Shown: positions 51,721 through 62,297 of the stretch, piece by piece
Layout of the letters: each line of letters begins with the position of its first letter
Position numbering within the stretch: position 1 is the first letter of the stretch
Origin: Geothrix fermentans DSM 14018
GTDB taxonomy: Bacteria > Acidobacteriota > Holophagae > Holophagales > Holophagaceae
Direction of reading: 5' to 3'
Length of the DNA: 64,000 nt
Assembly: GCF_000428885.1 (NCBI RefSeq)
Contig: NZ_AUAU01000009.1
Coordinates: 100,723-164,722 of the forward strand
Notes under the pieces: model-generated
The model's input: the letters and a program-made list of their open reading frames with translations, nothing else
The model's database searches: none
Told to the model about the DNA's origin: nothing
Position numbers and translations under genes: made by a program

Positions 51721-52719
51721 ATGAAACCTTTCCTTACGGTCTTCTTGTTTCTCGCCTCCGTCGGCGCCCCGCTCCAGGCCCAGTCCCTGAAGCTGCTCAA
51801 CGTCTCCTACGATCCGACGCGGGAGCTGTACCAGGCCCTCAACCCGGTCTTCGCGGCCCAGTGGAAGGCGAAGACAGGACAGACTGTGTCCATTTCGCAG
51901 TCCCACGGCGGCTCGGGCAAGCAGGCGCGGTCGGTGATAGACGGGCTGCCCGCGGACGTGGTGACTCTGGCCCTCGCCCACGACATCGACGCCCTCGCCT
52001 CCCAGCGCCAGCTGCTCCCCGCGACCTGGCAGCAGCGCCTCCCGCGCAACAGCTCCCCCTACGTCTCCACGGTGGTGTTCCTGGTCCGGGCTGGCAATCC
52101 CAGGGGCATCCGCGACTGGAATGACCTCCTCAAGCCCGGCGTGCAGGTGATCACGCCCAACCCCAAGACCAGTGGCGGCGCGCGCTGGAACTACCTGGCG
52201 GCCTGGGGCCAGGCCCTGACTCAGAAGGGCGGCTCCGAGGCCAAGGCCCGCGCCTACGTGACCGAGCTGTTCAAGCGGGTGCCCGTGCTGGACAGCGGAG
52301 CCCGGGGCGCCACCACCACCTTCGTGGAGCGGGGTCTGGGCGACGTGCTGCTGGCCTGGGAGAACGAGGCCCTGCTGGTGTCGGAGGGCACCGGCAAGGG
52401 CAAGTTCCAGATCGTCCTGCCCTCCAGCAGCATCCTGGCTGAGCCCTCCGTGGCCTGGGTGGACAGGGTGGTGCAGCGGAAGGGCACCGCCGCCGTGGCC
52501 AAGGCCTACCTGGAGTTCCTCTACACGCCGGAGGCCCAGGCCATCATCGCCCGGAACGGCTTCCGCCCCTCCGATCCCAAGGCCCTGAAGGACGCGGGCT
52601 CGAAGTTCCCCAAGCTGAGGCTCTTCACCGTCGCCGATCCCTTCGGGGGCTGGGGGCACGCCCACGAGACCCACTTCAAGGACGGCGGCACCTTCGACCA
52701 GATCACCGCCCGGAAGTAG
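51721..52719 (+). CDS. Sulfate/thiosulfate ABC transporter substrate-binding protein
   Basis: 332 residues. Signal peptide (1-20, SVGAPLQAQ), then the sulfate-binding fold: [44 protein letters not shown], and [15 protein letters not shown] match Sbp/CysP. It captures sulfate in the periplasm and passes it to CysTW. The CysP/Sbp choice (thiosulfate vs sulfate) cannot be decided by eye. First gene of the transporter block, 307 bp after cysN. Confidence 0.93.
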   Translation: MKPFLTVFLFLASVGAPLQAQSLKLLNVSYDPTRELYQALNPVFAAQWKAKTGQTVSISQSHGGSGKQARSVIDGLPADVVTLALAHDIDALASQRQLLPATWQQRLPRNSSPYVSTVVFLVRAGNPRGIRDWNDLLKPGVQVITPNPKTSGGARWNYLAAWGQALTQKGGSEAKARAYVTELFKRVPVLDSGARGATTTFVERGLGDVLLAWENEALLVSEGTGKGKFQIVLPSSSILAEPSVAWVDRVVQRKGTAAVAKAYLEFLYTPEAQAIIARNGFRPSDPKALKDAGSKFPKLRLFTVADPFGGWGHAHETHFKDGGTFDQITARK

Positions 52720-52734
52720 AAGAAGGGAACCCCA

Positions 52735-53544
52735 GTGAAGCCCCGCCGTCCCGGATTCGCCCTCAGCGCAGGCATCACCCTGCTGGGCGCCAGCCTCATG
52801 ATCCTCCTGCCCCTGGCCGCCCTCGCCTTCAAGGCGGGCCACGCCAAAGTCGGGACCTTCGCAGCCCTGCTGGGGGATCCGCGGGTGCGGACGGCCTGCC
52901 TGTTCAGCCTGGGGGCCGCCCTCATCGCGGCCCTCTTCAACCTGCTGTGGGGTTCGCTCCTGGCCTGGGTGCTGGTGCGCTATCCCTTTCCCGGGCGGCG
53001 CCTGGCGGATGCCCTGGTGGACCTGCCCTTCGCCCTGCCCACCGCCGTGGCGGGCCTCACGCTGGCCTCGCTCTACGGCCCCACCGGCTGGATCGGGCGC
53101 CTGCTGCCGTTCTCCGCGGTCTACAACCAGGCCGGCGTCGTGCTGGCCCTCAGCTTCGTGAGCCTGCCCTTCGTGGTGCGCAGCCTCCAGCCCGTGCTGG
53201 AGGAGCTGCCCCGGGACATGGAGGAGGCCGCCGCCTGCCTCGGCGCCTCGCGCTGGGCCACCCTGCGCCGGGTGGTGCTGCCCCAGCTCCTGCCGGCCCT
53301 GCTCAGCGGCTTCGCCCTCTCCTTCGCCCGGGCCGTGGGCGAGTACGGCAGCGTGGTCTTCATCTCCGGCAACCTGCCGTTCAGGACCGAGATCGCGCCT
53401 CTGCTCATCGTGGTGAAGCTGGAGCAGTACGACTACGACGGCGCCGTGGCCCTGGCGGTCATCATGCTCACCGTCTCCCTGCTGGTGCTGCTGGGGGTCC
53501 ACCTGCTGCACCGCCGCTTCGGGGGGGCCAGCCGCCATGCCTGA
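52735..53544 (+). CDS. cysT: Sulfate ABC transporter permease, CysT/CysU
   Basis: 269 residues from a GTG at 52735 with GAAGGGAA upstream. Six membrane helices and the permease EAA-loop (ELPRDMEEAAACLGASRWATLRRVVLPQL). Forms the channel with CysW. The reading frame of cysW begins 8 bp before its stop. Confidence 0.94.
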   Translation: MKPRRPGFALSAGITLLGASLMILLPLAALAFKAGHAKVGTFAALLGDPRVRTACLFSLGAALIAALFNLLWGSLLAWVLVRYPFPGRRLADALVDLPFALPTAVAGLTLASLYGPTGWIGRLLPFSAVYNQAGVVLALSFVSLPFVVRSLQPVLEELPRDMEEAAACLGASRWATLRRVVLPQLLPALLSGFALSFARAVGEYGSVVFISGNLPFRTEIAPLLIVVKLEQYDYDGAVALAVIMLTVSLLVLLGVHLLHRRFGGASRHA

Positions 53545-54385
53545 GATGCCCCTACCCGCCGAGGGCGTGGGCGAGCCCCGCTGGCTGCGGTGGACCCTCA
53601 CCGCCCTGGCCCTCGCCTTCCTGCTGGGGTTCCTGGTGCTGCCCCTGGCCAACATCTTCCATGCCGCCCTGTCCGAAGGCTGGCGCGTCTTCCTGGCCAG
53701 CCTGCGGGACGAGGAGGCAGCCCTAGCCATCCGCCTCAGCCTGACGAGCTCTGCCGCCGCCGTGCTGCTCAGCACGGTCTTCGGCCTGGCGGCGGCCTGG
53801 TTCCTGGGCCGCCACCGGGTCCCCGGCCACGGGCTCTGGGTGGCGGTGCTGGACCTGCCCTTCGCCATCTCGCCCGTGGTGGCGGGCCTCATGTTCGTGC
53901 TGCTCTTCGGCCTGGACGGCTGGTTCGGCCCCTGGCTGGACCGGCACAACACCCAGGTCATCTTCGCCAAGCCGGGCATCATCCTGGCCACGGCCTTCGT
54001 CACCTTCCCCTTCGTGGCCCGGGAGCTGCTTCCGCTCGTGGAGGCCCTGGGGCCCGAAGCGGAAGAGGCCGCCCGGCTCCTGGGCGCCTCGCCTTGGCAG
54101 ACCTTCCTGCGGGTCACCCTGCCTGCCCTGAAGTGGGGCCTGCTCTACGGCGTGATCCTCTGCGCCAGCCGGGCCATGGGGGAGTTCGGCGCCGTCAGCG
54201 TGGTGAGCGGCCACATCCGCGGCGAGACCATGACCCTGCCCCTGCACATCGAGGCCGTCTACAACGAGTACCAGTTCGGCGCCGCCTTCGCCTGCGCCAG
54301 CCTGCTGAGCCTGGTGGCCCTGGTGAGCCTCGCCCTGAAGTCCTTCGTCGCCTGGCGCGCCCGGCGGGACCGGGAGGGAACATGA
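53537..54385 (+). CDS. cysW: Sulfate ABC transporter permease, CysW
   Basis: 282 residues, six helices, with the loop [32 protein letters not shown]. It resembles CysT and pairs with it. The start overlaps cysT by 8 bp (coupled). The stop is followed by a 136-bp spacer with a long inverted repeat before cysA. Confidence 0.94.
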   Translation: MPEMPLPAEGVGEPRWLRWTLTALALAFLLGFLVLPLANIFHAALSEGWRVFLASLRDEEAALAIRLSLTSSAAAVLLSTVFGLAAAWFLGRHRVPGHGLWVAVLDLPFAISPVVAGLMFVLLFGLDGWFGPWLDRHNTQVIFAKPGIILATAFVTFPFVARELLPLVEALGPEAEEAARLLGASPWQTFLRVTLPALKWGLLYGVILCASRAMGEFGAVSVVSGHIRGETMTLPLHIEAVYNEYQFGAAFACASLLSLVALVSLALKSFVAWRARRDREGT

Positions 54386-54393
54386 GAAAGATC

Positions 54394-54498
54394 CACCACG
54401 GAGACACGGGGGGCGCAGAGAAGAGAACACGGAGAAACCCTGTCTTCCTCCGTGCTTCCCTCCGTGTTTCCCTCAGTGCCCTCCGTGTCTCCGTGGTG
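54394..54498. repeat. Long inverted repeat between cysW and cysA
   Basis: Left arm 54394-54414 (starts CACCACGGAGACACGGGG) and right arm 54478-54498 (CCTCCGTGTCTCCGTGGTG at its end) pair over 21 bp with one mismatch; the middle repeats the same theme (ACACGGAG and CTCCGTG). It occupies nearly the whole cysW-cysA spacer. Confidence 0.85.
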
Positions 54499-54521
54499 TT
54501 CCTTTTCCCTGGCGAGGTCGC

Positions 54522-55514
54522 ATGAGCATCGAGATCCGGAACCTGTCCAAGCGCCTGGGGGGCAAGACCATCCTGGATCGCGTGAGCCTGGACATCCCCG
54601 AGGGCGGCCTCCTGGCCCTGCTCGGCCCCAGCGGTTCGGGCAAGACCACCCTGCTGCGCATCATCGCGGGCCTGGAGACCCCTGACGAGGGCGAGGTGCG
54701 GGTCCACGGGGAGGCCAGCCACGCCCGGCGGCCCCAGGACCGCCAGGTGGGCTTCGTCTTCCAGCACTACGCCCTCTTCCCCCACATGAGCGTGCGCCAG
54801 AACATCGCCTTCGGGCTGGACGTGAAGCCCCGCGCCCAGCGGCCCTCCCGCGAGGCCATCCGGGCGCGGGTGGACGAGCTGCTCCAGCTCATCCAGATGG
54901 GCAGCTACGGGCACCGCCTGCCCGCGGAGCTGAGCGGCGGCCAGCGCCAGCGGGTGGCCCTGGCCCGGGCCCTGGCGGTGGAGCCCCGCGTGCTGCTGCT
55001 GGACGAGCCCTTCGGGGCCCTGGACGCCCAGGTGCGCGCCGAGCTGCGCCACTGGCTGCGCCGCCTGCACGACGTCTCCAAGGTCACCACGGTCCTCGTC
55101 ACCCACGACCAGGAGGAGGCCATGGAGGTGGCCGACACCGTGGCCGTCATGAACCGCGCCCGCATCGAGCAGGTGGGCCCCCCGCGGGACATCTACGACC
55201 ACCCCGCCACGGCCTTCGTGGCCGGCTTCGTGGGCCAGATGAACCGCCTCCACCAGGTGGCCGAGGGCACGGCCTTCGCTCGGCCCCATGAGATGGAGCT
55301 GAGCCTGGATCCCGGCGAGGGCCAGGCGGCGCAGGTGGCGCGGCTGGCGCCCACGGGGGCCCTGGCCCGCCTGCGCCTGCGCCTCGCCTCCGGCGGCGAG
55401 GTGGAGGTGCACCTCACCCGCGACCGCCTGGCCGATCTCCAGATCGCCGAGGGCAGCCAAGTCTATGTCCGGCCGGCGCGGGTCCAGGTCTTCCCCGAGG
55501 ATTACAGCATCTGA
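54522..55514 (+). CDS. cysA: Sulfate/thiosulfate ABC transporter ATP-binding protein
   Basis: 330 residues. Walker [10 protein letters not shown], signature [15 protein letters not shown], Walker [16 protein letters not shown]-loop [13 protein letters not shown], and the C-terminal TOBE-like part ending [15 protein letters not shown]. It drives sulfate import through CysTW. Last gene of the cluster; no clear terminator after the stop. Confidence 0.95.
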   Translation: MSIEIRNLSKRLGGKTILDRVSLDIPEGGLLALLGPSGSGKTTLLRIIAGLETPDEGEVRVHGEASHARRPQDRQVGFVFQHYALFPHMSVRQNIAFGLDVKPRAQRPSREAIRARVDELLQLIQMGSYGHRLPAELSGGQRQRVALARALAVEPRVLLLDEPFGALDAQVRAELRHWLRRLHDVSKVTTVLVTHDQEEAMEVADTVAVMNRARIEQVGPPRDIYDHPATAFVAGFVGQMNRLHQVAEGTAFARPHEMELSLDPGEGQAAQVARLAPTGALARLRLRLASGGEVEVHLTRDRLADLQIAEGSQVYVRPARVQVFPEDYSI

Positions 55515-55698
55515 GGGCGGTCGGGAACCCTCGATGGCACGATTGACCAACAGGTCATCAAATCATTCGAAATGCACATAAATCAATAAAAAAAATGATC
55601 TTGAAACTTAAAATGCAACATGGGGCAAAAAAGGATTGCCATGATTGTTCGATTGATCAATGCTGTAGATCGGTCGAACGACCTATACATCCGGTCCC
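55515..55698. promoter_or_regulatory. A+T-rich promoter region of the TetR-RND operon with a palindromic operator
   Basis: GTTCGATTGATC (55647-55658) and GATCGGTCGAAC (55668-55679) form a 12-bp dyad with two mismatches and a 9-nt spacer, 20 bp before the tetR start; this is a good operator candidate. A second short dyad, TGACC-AACA-GGTCA, lies at 55544-55557. The A/T-rich centre (55560-55620) holds poly-A stretches. Confidence 0.6.
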
Positions 55699-56367
55699 AT
55701 GTGCCCCTCTAACACCCCCTCCTGTCCCGACTCGCGTGAAGCGCTGATCGAAGCGGCCCTGGCCTGCTTCGCGAAGTACGGGTACGACGCCACCTCCACC
55801 CGGCTGGTGGCCTCCATGGCCGGGAAGAACTCCTCCCTCATCTCCTACTACTTCAAGGGCAAGGAGGGGCTGTACCGGGAGGTCTTCCGGTACCTGCTGA
55901 CCCACTTCGCCGCCAAGACGCAGGATGAGGGCGCGCAGGACGCCGATCAGGCCGGACCCAATCCGGCGGATCCCGAGGAGGGCCGGGCGCGGCTGCGGGC
56001 CCACATCCGCAGGGTCCTCCGCGAGGTGGACGCCCACTTCGACACCTCCGACCCCCTCCGGGAGTCGGCGTCGCGGCTGTGGATGAGCGAGTTCCTGGCT
56101 CCGAGGCACGAGATCAGGGACCTCCTCCAGGAGCGCATCGAGCCCTTCGTGCGCGAAGCCCGGACATGCATCCGGGCCATCCGCCCCGACCTTTCCCCCG
56201 CGGAGGTCGACTTCTGGGGCTGCGCCATTCACGGGTGCTGCATTCACCACGCCTCGATGGCCGAGATCCATCAGCTGGCCTGGACCTCGGCCGACCCTTC
56301 CCTGACCCTCGATGCCGCAGCGGACCGGCTCGCGGATTTCGCTTTCAACGGCCTCCAGCGCCGTTAG
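55699..56367 (+). CDS. TetR family transcriptional regulator (CecR/DUF1956-like)
   Basis: 222 residues. N-terminal helix-turn-helix (about 12-58: ALIEAALACFAKYGYDATSTRLVASMAGKNSSLISYYFKGKEGLYREVF); the C-terminal ligand domain has cysteines C205-C206 in IHGCCIHH. It probably represses itself and the efflux genes behind it (61 bp to the adaptor reading frame) by binding the dyad at 55647-55679, responding to a pump substrate. Confidence 0.9.
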   Translation: MCPSNTPSCPDSREALIEAALACFAKYGYDATSTRLVASMAGKNSSLISYYFKGKEGLYREVFRYLLTHFAAKTQDEGAQDADQAGPNPADPEEGRARLRAHIRRVLREVDAHFDTSDPLRESASRLWMSEFLAPRHEIRDLLQERIEPFVREARTCIRAIRPDLSPAEVDFWGCAIHGCCIHHASMAEIHQLAWTSADPSLTLDAAADRLADFAFNGLQRR

Positions 56368-56445
56368 ATACTTTCGGTCCGAATTCTTTCGGTCCCACCC
56401 GACGAGCCGGGGCTTCCGCCCCCGTTCATGACACGGAGCTTTCTC

Positions 56446-57612
56446 ATGCGCACCCCATCTCGAGGCGGAATGCTTTCCCTCGCCGGAGCCCTCGTGGCCG
56501 GCGGACTCCTGGTCGGATGCGGCAAGAAGGAGCAGGTCAAGCCCACCCCCGAGGTGGCCGTGGTGACCATGCAGCCCGAGAAGGTCGCAGTCACCTTCGA
56601 GCTGCCCGGCCGGACCTCCGCGTTCCTCATGGCCGAGGTCCATCCCCAGGTGAACGGCATCATCCAGCAGCGGCTCTTCACCGAGGGGGCCGATGTGAAG
56701 CAGGGCGACCTGCTCTACCAGATCGATCCGCGGCCCTACCAGGCCGCCTACGACTCGGCCGCGGCCGCCCTCGCCCGGGCCGAGGCCAACCTGCCGGCCA
56801 TCCGGAAGCGCGCCGAGCGGTTCAAGGAGCTGCTCGCGGTCCACGCCGTGGGCCAGCAGGACTACGACGATGCCTCCGCGGCCCAGAAGCAGGCCGAGGC
56901 CGAGGTCCAGGCCCTGAAGGCCGCCGCCGAGTCCGCCCGCATCAACCTCGGCTACACCCGCATCGTCGCGCCCATCTCCGGGCGCGTCGGGAAGTCCAAT
57001 GTGACCCCCGGGGCCCTGGCCGCCGCCTACCAGGGCCCGGCCTTCACCACCATCCAGCAGCTGGACCAGGTCTATGTGGATTCGCCGCAGTCCAGCGCGG
57101 CGCTGCTGGGCATCCAGCGGAACCTGGCCGCCAACCGCATCAAGGGCAGCGCGGACTCCGCCAAGGTGAAGCTCCTGCTGGAGGACGGCACGCCCTACCC
57201 CCAGACCGGGATCCTCAAGTTCTCGGACGTGACCGTGGACCCGACCACGGGCTCCCAGCTCCTGCGCATGGTCTTCCCCAACCCCCGCCACGTCCTGCTG
57301 CCGGGCATGTACGTCCGCGCCATCGTGGAGGAGGGCGTGGCCGAGCAGGCCATCCTCGTGCCCCAGCAGGGTGTCACCCGCGATCCCAAGGGCAACGCCA
57401 TCGCCATGGTGGTGGGCGCCTCGGACAAGATCGAGCAGCGCACCCTCAAGGTGGACCGGGCCATCGGCGCGAAGTGGCTGGTCACCGAGGGCCTCTCCGC
57501 AGGGGACCGCGTGGTGGTGGAGGGCCTGCAGAAGATCCGTCCGGGCGCGGCCGTGAAGGTCGTGCCCGCCAGCTCGAACCCCGCTCCCGCGGCCCCGGCC
57601 GCGAAGAAGTAG
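56446..57612 (+). CDS. RND efflux periplasmic adaptor (AcrA/MexA type), lipoprotein
   Basis: 388 residues from the ATG at 56446 (GGAG upstream; 56428 is an alternative). Lipoprotein signal ending LLVGC. Adaptor layout: beta-barrel/lipoyl regions (FELPGRTSAFLMAEVHPQVNGIIQQRLFTEGADVKQGDLLYQIDPRPY), a helical hairpin (about 90-150), and the second lipoyl half (ESARINLGYTRIVAPISGRVG). It links the inner-membrane pump to the TolC-type channel. Codons and spacing tie it to the next two genes. Confidence 0.94.
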   Translation: MRTPSRGGMLSLAGALVAGGLLVGCGKKEQVKPTPEVAVVTMQPEKVAVTFELPGRTSAFLMAEVHPQVNGIIQQRLFTEGADVKQGDLLYQIDPRPYQAAYDSAAAALARAEANLPAIRKRAERFKELLAVHAVGQQDYDDASAAQKQAEAEVQALKAAAESARINLGYTRIVAPISGRVGKSNVTPGALAAAYQGPAFTTIQQLDQVYVDSPQSSAALLGIQRNLAANRIKGSADSAKVKLLLEDGTPYPQTGILKFSDVTVDPTTGSQLLRMVFPNPRHVLLPGMYVRAIVEEGVAEQAILVPQQGVTRDPKGNAIAMVVGASDKIEQRTLKVDRAIGAKWLVTEGLSAGDRVVVEGLQKIRPGAAVKVVPASSNPAPAAPAAKK

Positions 57613-57624
57613 AGGAGCAGCCCC

Positions 57625-60600
57625 ATGGTCAATTTCTTCATCGACCGGCCCATCTTCGCCTGGGTCGTCGCCATCGTCATGATGCTGGCGGGCCTGCTGG
57701 CCATCAAGACCCTGCCCATCTCCCAGTACCCGCCCGTGGCCCCGCCCTCCATCTCCGTGGACGCCTTCTACCCCGGCGCCTCCGCCAAGACCGTGGAGAA
57801 CACCGTCACCCAGATCATCGAACAGAAGATGACGGGCCTGGACCGGCTGCTCTACATGTCCGCCACCAGCGACTCCGCGGGCCACGGCAGCGTCACGCTC
57901 ACCTTCCAGCCGGGCACGGATCCCGACGCCGCCTGGGCCAAGGTCCAGAACAAGCTGGAGCTGGCCAAGCCCCTGATGCCCCAGGTGGTGCAGCAGATGG
58001 GCATCACCGTCACGAAATCCACGAAGAACATCTTCATGATCCTGTCCATCACCTCGACGGACGGGAGCATGAACGCCGAGGACCTGCGCGACTACCTGGC
58101 CTCCAATGTGGAGAACGTCATCAGCCGCGTGCAGGGCGTGGGCGAGGTCATGTCCTTCGGCACCCAGTACGCCATGCGCATCTGGCTCAACCCCGACAAG
58201 ATGGTGGGCTACGGCATCACCCCCGACGACATCCGCCAGTCCGTGAAGGCCTACAACGCCCAGGTCTCCGCCGGCCAGGCCGGCGGCCTCCCCGCCGTCA
58301 AGGGCCAGAAGCTGAACGTGACCGTGAACGTGCAGGAGCTCCTGCAGACCCCGGAGCAGTTCGGCGCCGTCCCCCTCCGCATCAACCCCGACGGCTCCAC
58401 CATCCGGCTGCGGGACGTGGCCCGCACGGAGCTGGGCACCGAGTCCTACGAGAGCGACACGCGCCTCAACGGCAAGCCCGCCGCGGGCATGCTCATCCGC
58501 CTGGCCTCCGGCGCCAACGCGCTGGACACCTCGAAGCTCATCAAGGCCAAGGTCGGCGACCTGGCGCCCTACTTCCCGCCCAGCGTCGAGGCCAGCTACC
58601 CCTACGAGACCACGCCGTTCGTGACCGTGGCCATCAACGAGGTGGTGAAGACCCTCGTGGAGGCGGTGATCCTCGTCTTCCTGGTGATGCTGCTCTTCCT
58701 CGGGAACTTCCGCGCCACCCTGATCCCCACCATCGCCGTCCCCGTGGTGCTGCTGGGCACCTTCGCGATCCTCCAGTACGTGGGCATGTCCATCAACATG
58801 CTCACCATGTTCGCCATGGTGCTGGCCATCGGCCTCCTGGTGGACGACGCCATCGTGGTGGTGGAGAACGTCGAGCGCATCATGCACGACGAGGGGCTCC
58901 CACCCCTGGAGGCCACGCGGAAGTCCATGGGCCAGATCACCGGCGCCCTGGTGGGCATCGGCCTGGTGCTGTCCGCCGTGTTCGGCCCCATGGCCTTCTT
59001 CGGCGGCTCCACCGGCGTCATCTTCCAGCAGTTCTCCTTCACCCTCATCACGGCCATGATGCTGTCCGTGGTGGTGGCCCTGATCCTGACGCCCTCCCTC
59101 TGCGTCACGTTCCTCAAGCCCATCGAGAAGGGCCACGAGGCCGCCGAGAAGGGCTGGAAGGTCACGCGCCCCCTCTTCCTCTGGTTCGACCGCTTCTACC
59201 ACAAGCTGAACGGCATCTTCGTCTCCCAGCTCGACCGCGTGCTGGCGAAGTGGGTCCGCTACACCGTCATCTACGGCGTCATCGTCGTCGGCCTCGGCGT
59301 GCTGTTCATGCGCCTCCCCACCGCCTTCCTGCCCGAGGAGGACCAGGGCATCCTCATGACCATGGTCCAGCTCCCCGCCGGGTCCACCATGGAGCAGACC
59401 CAGAAGGTGATGGACGAGGTCCGGCAGCACTTCCAGGAGCAGGAGAAGGATGCGGTCGCCTCCTGCATGACCGTCTCCGGCTTCAGCATCGCCGGCCGCG
59501 GCCAGAACAACGGCATGGCCTTCATCAAGCTCAAGGACTGGCACCTCCGGGATGGCAAGAACCTGAAGGCCGACGCCGTCGTGGGCCGGGCCATGAAGGC
59601 CTTCTCCTCCCGCCGGGACGCCATGGTCTTCGCCTTCGCTCCGCCCGCCATCCTGGAGCTCGGCAACGCGACGGGCTTCGACTTCCAGCTCCAGGACCGG
59701 GCCGGCGTGGGCCACGCCAAGCTCATGGAGGCCCGCAACCAGCTGCTGGGCATGACCGCCCAGAATGCCAACCTGAAGGCCGTGCGCCCCAACGGGCTCG
59801 ACGACCAGCCCGAGTACAACGTCCGGGTCAACCAGGACCGGGCCGGCGCCCTGGGCGTCCCCCTTCCCGTGGTCAGCGACACCCTCGCCAGCGCCTGGGG
59901 CGGCTCGTACATCAACGACTTCATCAACCAGGGTCGGGTCAAGCGCGTCTACATGCAGGCCGACGCCCCCTTCCGCATGCAGCTGGAGGACCTGAACAAG
60001 CTCTATGTCCGCAACAAGACCGGCACCATGGTCCCCTTCTCCGCCTTCTCCACCGGGGAGTGGAGCTACGGCTCCCCGAACCTCCAGCGCTACAACAGCT
60101 TCCCCTCGATGAACATCCAGGGCGAGCCCGCTGCCGGCAAGAGCACCGGCGACGCCATGCTGGCCATGGAGGACCTCGCCTCGAAGCTCCCCGCGGGCAT
60201 CGGCTACGAGTGGACCGGGCTCTCCTACCAGGAGCGCCAGGCCGGCAGCCAGGCTCCGGCGCTCTACGCGGTCTCCATCCTCGTGGTGTTCCTCTGCCTC
60301 GCGGCCCTGTACGAGAGCTGGAGCGTGCCCTTCTCCGTCCTGATCGTCCTTCCCATCGGCGTTTTCGGCGCGGTGCTGGCCACCTGGTCCCGGGGCCTGT
60401 CCAGCGACGTGTATTTCCAGATCGGCCTGCTGACCACCATGGGCCTGACCGCCAAGAACGCCATCCTCATCGTGCAGTTCGCCGAAGAGCAGATGGCCCA
60501 GGGCGCCGGGCTCGTCGCGGCGGCCCTGGAAGCCGCCAAGCTGAGGCTGAGGCCCATCATGATGACCTCCCTGGCCTTCACCTTCGGCGTGCTGCCCATG

Positions 60601-60807
60601 GCCCTCACCCGGGGGGCTGGCGCCGCGGCCCAGAACGCCATCGGCACGAGCGTGGTCGGCGGCATGCTGTCCGCCACGTTCATCGCGGTCTTCTTCATCC
60701 CCCTGTCCTACGTCCTGGTCAACCGCTTCTTCACGGGCCCGGGCCGGGAAGCGGCGCCCGCGGGCCCCGCCGTCTCCGAGGCCGTCTCCGAGGAGGGGAA
60801 GCTGTGA
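57625..60807 (+). CDS. RND multidrug efflux transporter (AcrB/MexB, HAE1 type)
   Basis: 1060 residues. Twelve membrane helices; start [36 protein letters not shown] and the proton-relay aspartates in [22 protein letters not shown] are typical of HAE1 pumps. It exports hydrophobic compounds using proton motive force. The stop overlaps the ATG of the outer-membrane factor by one base. Substrates cannot be read from sequence. Confidence 0.96.
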   Translation: MVNFFIDRPIFAWVVAIVMMLAGLLAIKTLPISQYPPVAPPSISVDAFYPGASAKTVENTVTQIIEQKMTGLDRLLYMSATSDSAGHGSVTLTFQPGTDPDAAWAKVQNKLELAKPLMPQVVQQMGITVTKSTKNIFMILSITSTDGSMNAEDLRDYLASNVENVISRVQGVGEVMSFGTQYAMRIWLNPDKMVGYGITPDDIRQSVKAYNAQVSAGQAGGLPAVKGQKLNVTVNVQELLQTPEQFGAVPLRINPDGSTIRLRDVARTELGTESYESDTRLNGKPAAGMLIRLASGANALDTSKLIKAKVGDLAPYFPPSVEASYPYETTPFVTVAINEVVKTLVEAVILVFLVMLLFLGNFRATLIPTIAVPVVLLGTFAILQYVGMSINMLTMFAMVLAIGLLVDDAIVVVENVERIMHDEGLPPLEATRKSMGQITGALVGIGLVLSAVFGPMAFFGGSTGVIFQQFSFTLITAMMLSVVVALILTPSLCVTFLKPIEKGHEAAEKGWKVTRPLFLWFDRFYHKLNGIFVSQLDRVLAKWVRYTVIYGVIVVGLGVLFMRLPTAFLPEEDQGILMTMVQLPAGSTMEQTQKVMDEVRQHFQEQEKDAVASCMTVSGFSIAGRGQNNGMAFIKLKDWHLRDGKNLKADAVVGRAMKAFSSRRDAMVFAFAPPAILELGNATGFDFQLQDRAGVGHAKLMEARNQLLGMTAQNANLKAVRPNGLDDQPEYNVRVNQDRAGALGVPLPVVSDTLASAWGGSYINDFINQGRVKRVYMQADAPFRMQLEDLNKLYVRNKTGTMVPFSAFSTGEWSYGSPNLQRYNSFPSMNIQGEPAAGKSTGDAMLAMEDLASKLPAGIGYEWTGLSYQERQAGSQAPALYAVSILVVFLCLAALYESWSVPFSVLIVLPIGVFGAVLATWSRGLSSDVYFQIGLLTTMGLTAKNAILIVQFAEEQMAQGAGLVAAALEAAKLRLRPIMMTSLAFTFGVLPMALTRGAGAAAQNAIGTSVVGGMLSATFIAVFFIPLSYVLVNRFFTGPGREAAPAGPAVSEAVSEEGKL

Positions 60808-62210
60808 TGTCCCTCAAAGCCTGGTCCATCCTCCCCCTCTCCCTGGCCATGACGGGCTGCGTCTCCATGGCCCCGAGGTACCGCACGCCGGAACCCCCGG
60901 TCCCCAAGGCCTGGCCCGAAGGCCCCGCCTACAAGGCCGGGGCGGCCACCTCTCCCGCGGCCCACGAGCTTCCCTGGCGGGACTTCTACCTGGACGAGGG
61001 GATGAGGAAGGTCCTCAACCTCGCCCTCGAGACCAACCGGGACCTCCGCATCGCCGCGCTCCGCACGGAACAGGCCCGGGCCTACTACCGGATCCAGCGG
61101 GCCGACCTGCTTCCGAAGGTGAACGCCTTCGCCCAGGGCACCAAGCAGCGCCTCCCGGCCAGCGTCTCCGGCACGGGTCAGGCCCTCGTCGTCGAGCAGG
61201 ACCAGGCCGGCGTCGGGATCAGCGCCTGGGAGCTGGACTTCTTCGGGCGGGTCCGGAGCCTGAAGAACCGGGCCCTGGAGCAGTACCTCGCCACGGAACA
61301 GGCCCAGGACAGCGCGCGGATCTCGCTGCTGGCCGAGGTGGCCAACGTCTACCTCGCCCTGGCCACGGACCGGGAGAGCCTGGCCCTGGCCCAGGAGACC
61401 CTCGCCAGCCAGGAGGCCTCGTACAAGCTCATCCAGCGGCGCTTCGAGGTCGGAGCCTCCTCCGAGATCGACGCCCGCCGGGCCCAGGTCAGCGTGGATG
61501 CCGCCCGGGGCGACGTCGCGGTGTTCACCCGCGCCGTGGCCATCGACCGGAACGCCCTGGATCTCCTGGTCGGCGCGCCCGTCCCCGCGGAGCTGCTCCC
61601 CGCCTCCCTGGGCTCCGTGACGCCCCTGAAGGACATCACGCCCGGCCTCCCCTCGGAGGTGCTGACCCACCGGCCCGACATCCTCATGGCCGAGCACCAG
61701 CTCAAGGCGGCCAATGCCGACATCGGCGCCGCCCGGGCCGCCTTCTTCCCCCGCATCTCGCTCACGACGAGCGTGGGCACCATGGGCAACGAGCTCTCGG
61801 GACTCTTCAAGTCCGGGTCCAGCACCTGGGCCTTCTCGCCCCAGATCGTCCTCCCCATCTTCGACACCGGCGCCCGGCGGGCGAACCTCAAGGCCACCGA
61901 GGCCGGCCGCGACATCGCCCTGGCGCAGTACGAGAAGGCGATCCAGGTGGCCTTCCGGGAAGTGGCCGACGCCCTGGCCCAGCGGGGAACCCTCGACGAC
62001 CAGCTGGCCGCCCAGGAGTCGCTCACCCAGGCCCTGGAGCGGACCCACAGCCTTGCCAAGGCCCGCTACGACGCCGGCATCGACAGCTATCTGGGTGTCC
62101 TGGACGCGCAGCGCTCGCTCTACTCCGCCCAGCAGGGGGTCATCGCCCTGCGCCGGGCCCGCTACGGCAACCTGGTGGGCCTCTACAAGGTGCTGGGGGG
62201 CGGCCGCTGA
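60807..62210 (+). CDS. Outer-membrane efflux lipoprotein (TolC/OprM, NodT family)
   Basis: 467 residues from the ATG at 60807, preceded by GAGGAGGGG. Lipobox LAMTGC, then PEPPVPKAWP and two similar helical-barrel repeats (NLALETNRDLRIAALRTEQARAYYRIQRADLLP and HQLKAANADIGAARAAFFPRISL), ending VGLYKVLGGGR. It forms the outer-membrane duct of the tripartite pump. The much longer reading frame that covers this gene upstream is shadow. Confidence 0.94.
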   Translation: MSLKAWSILPLSLAMTGCVSMAPRYRTPEPPVPKAWPEGPAYKAGAATSPAAHELPWRDFYLDEGMRKVLNLALETNRDLRIAALRTEQARAYYRIQRADLLPKVNAFAQGTKQRLPASVSGTGQALVVEQDQAGVGISAWELDFFGRVRSLKNRALEQYLATEQAQDSARISLLAEVANVYLALATDRESLALAQETLASQEASYKLIQRRFEVGASSEIDARRAQVSVDAARGDVAVFTRAVAIDRNALDLLVGAPVPAELLPASLGSVTPLKDITPGLPSEVLTHRPDILMAEHQLKAANADIGAARAAFFPRISLTTSVGTMGNELSGLFKSGSSTWAFSPQIVLPIFDTGARRANLKATEAGRDIALAQYEKAIQVAFREVADALAQRGTLDDQLAAQESLTQALERTHSLAKARYDAGIDSYLGVLDAQRSLYSAQQGVIALRRARYGNLVGLYKVLGGGR

Positions 62211-62276
62211 CGTGACCTTGGTCACGAACGGCCCCTCGGGCCCGCCGGTACCCTGAGGGGACCGCCGGGCCCGAGG
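62211..62276. terminator. Palindrome pair after the RND operon, possible terminator region
   Basis: CGTGACC-TT-GGTCACG (62211-62226) begins immediately after the stop. CCTCGGGCCCG (62234-62244) pairs perfectly with CGGGCCCGAGG (62266-62276). There is no T-run, so termination is uncertain; they may be regulatory or repeat-type palindromes. Confidence 0.5.
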
Positions 62277-62297
62277 CCCGATGCGCCCGGAGATCCC

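Noticed and set aside
55657..59715. Minus-strand frame of 1352 codons opposite the RND genes
   Set aside because: Antisense shadow of RND genes with firm signatures.
56079..60806. Plus-strand frame fused in front of the TolC-type gene, giving 2043 codons
   Set aside because: The upstream part is out of frame to tetR, the adaptor and the pump; the real start is ATG 60807 with GAGGAGGGG.
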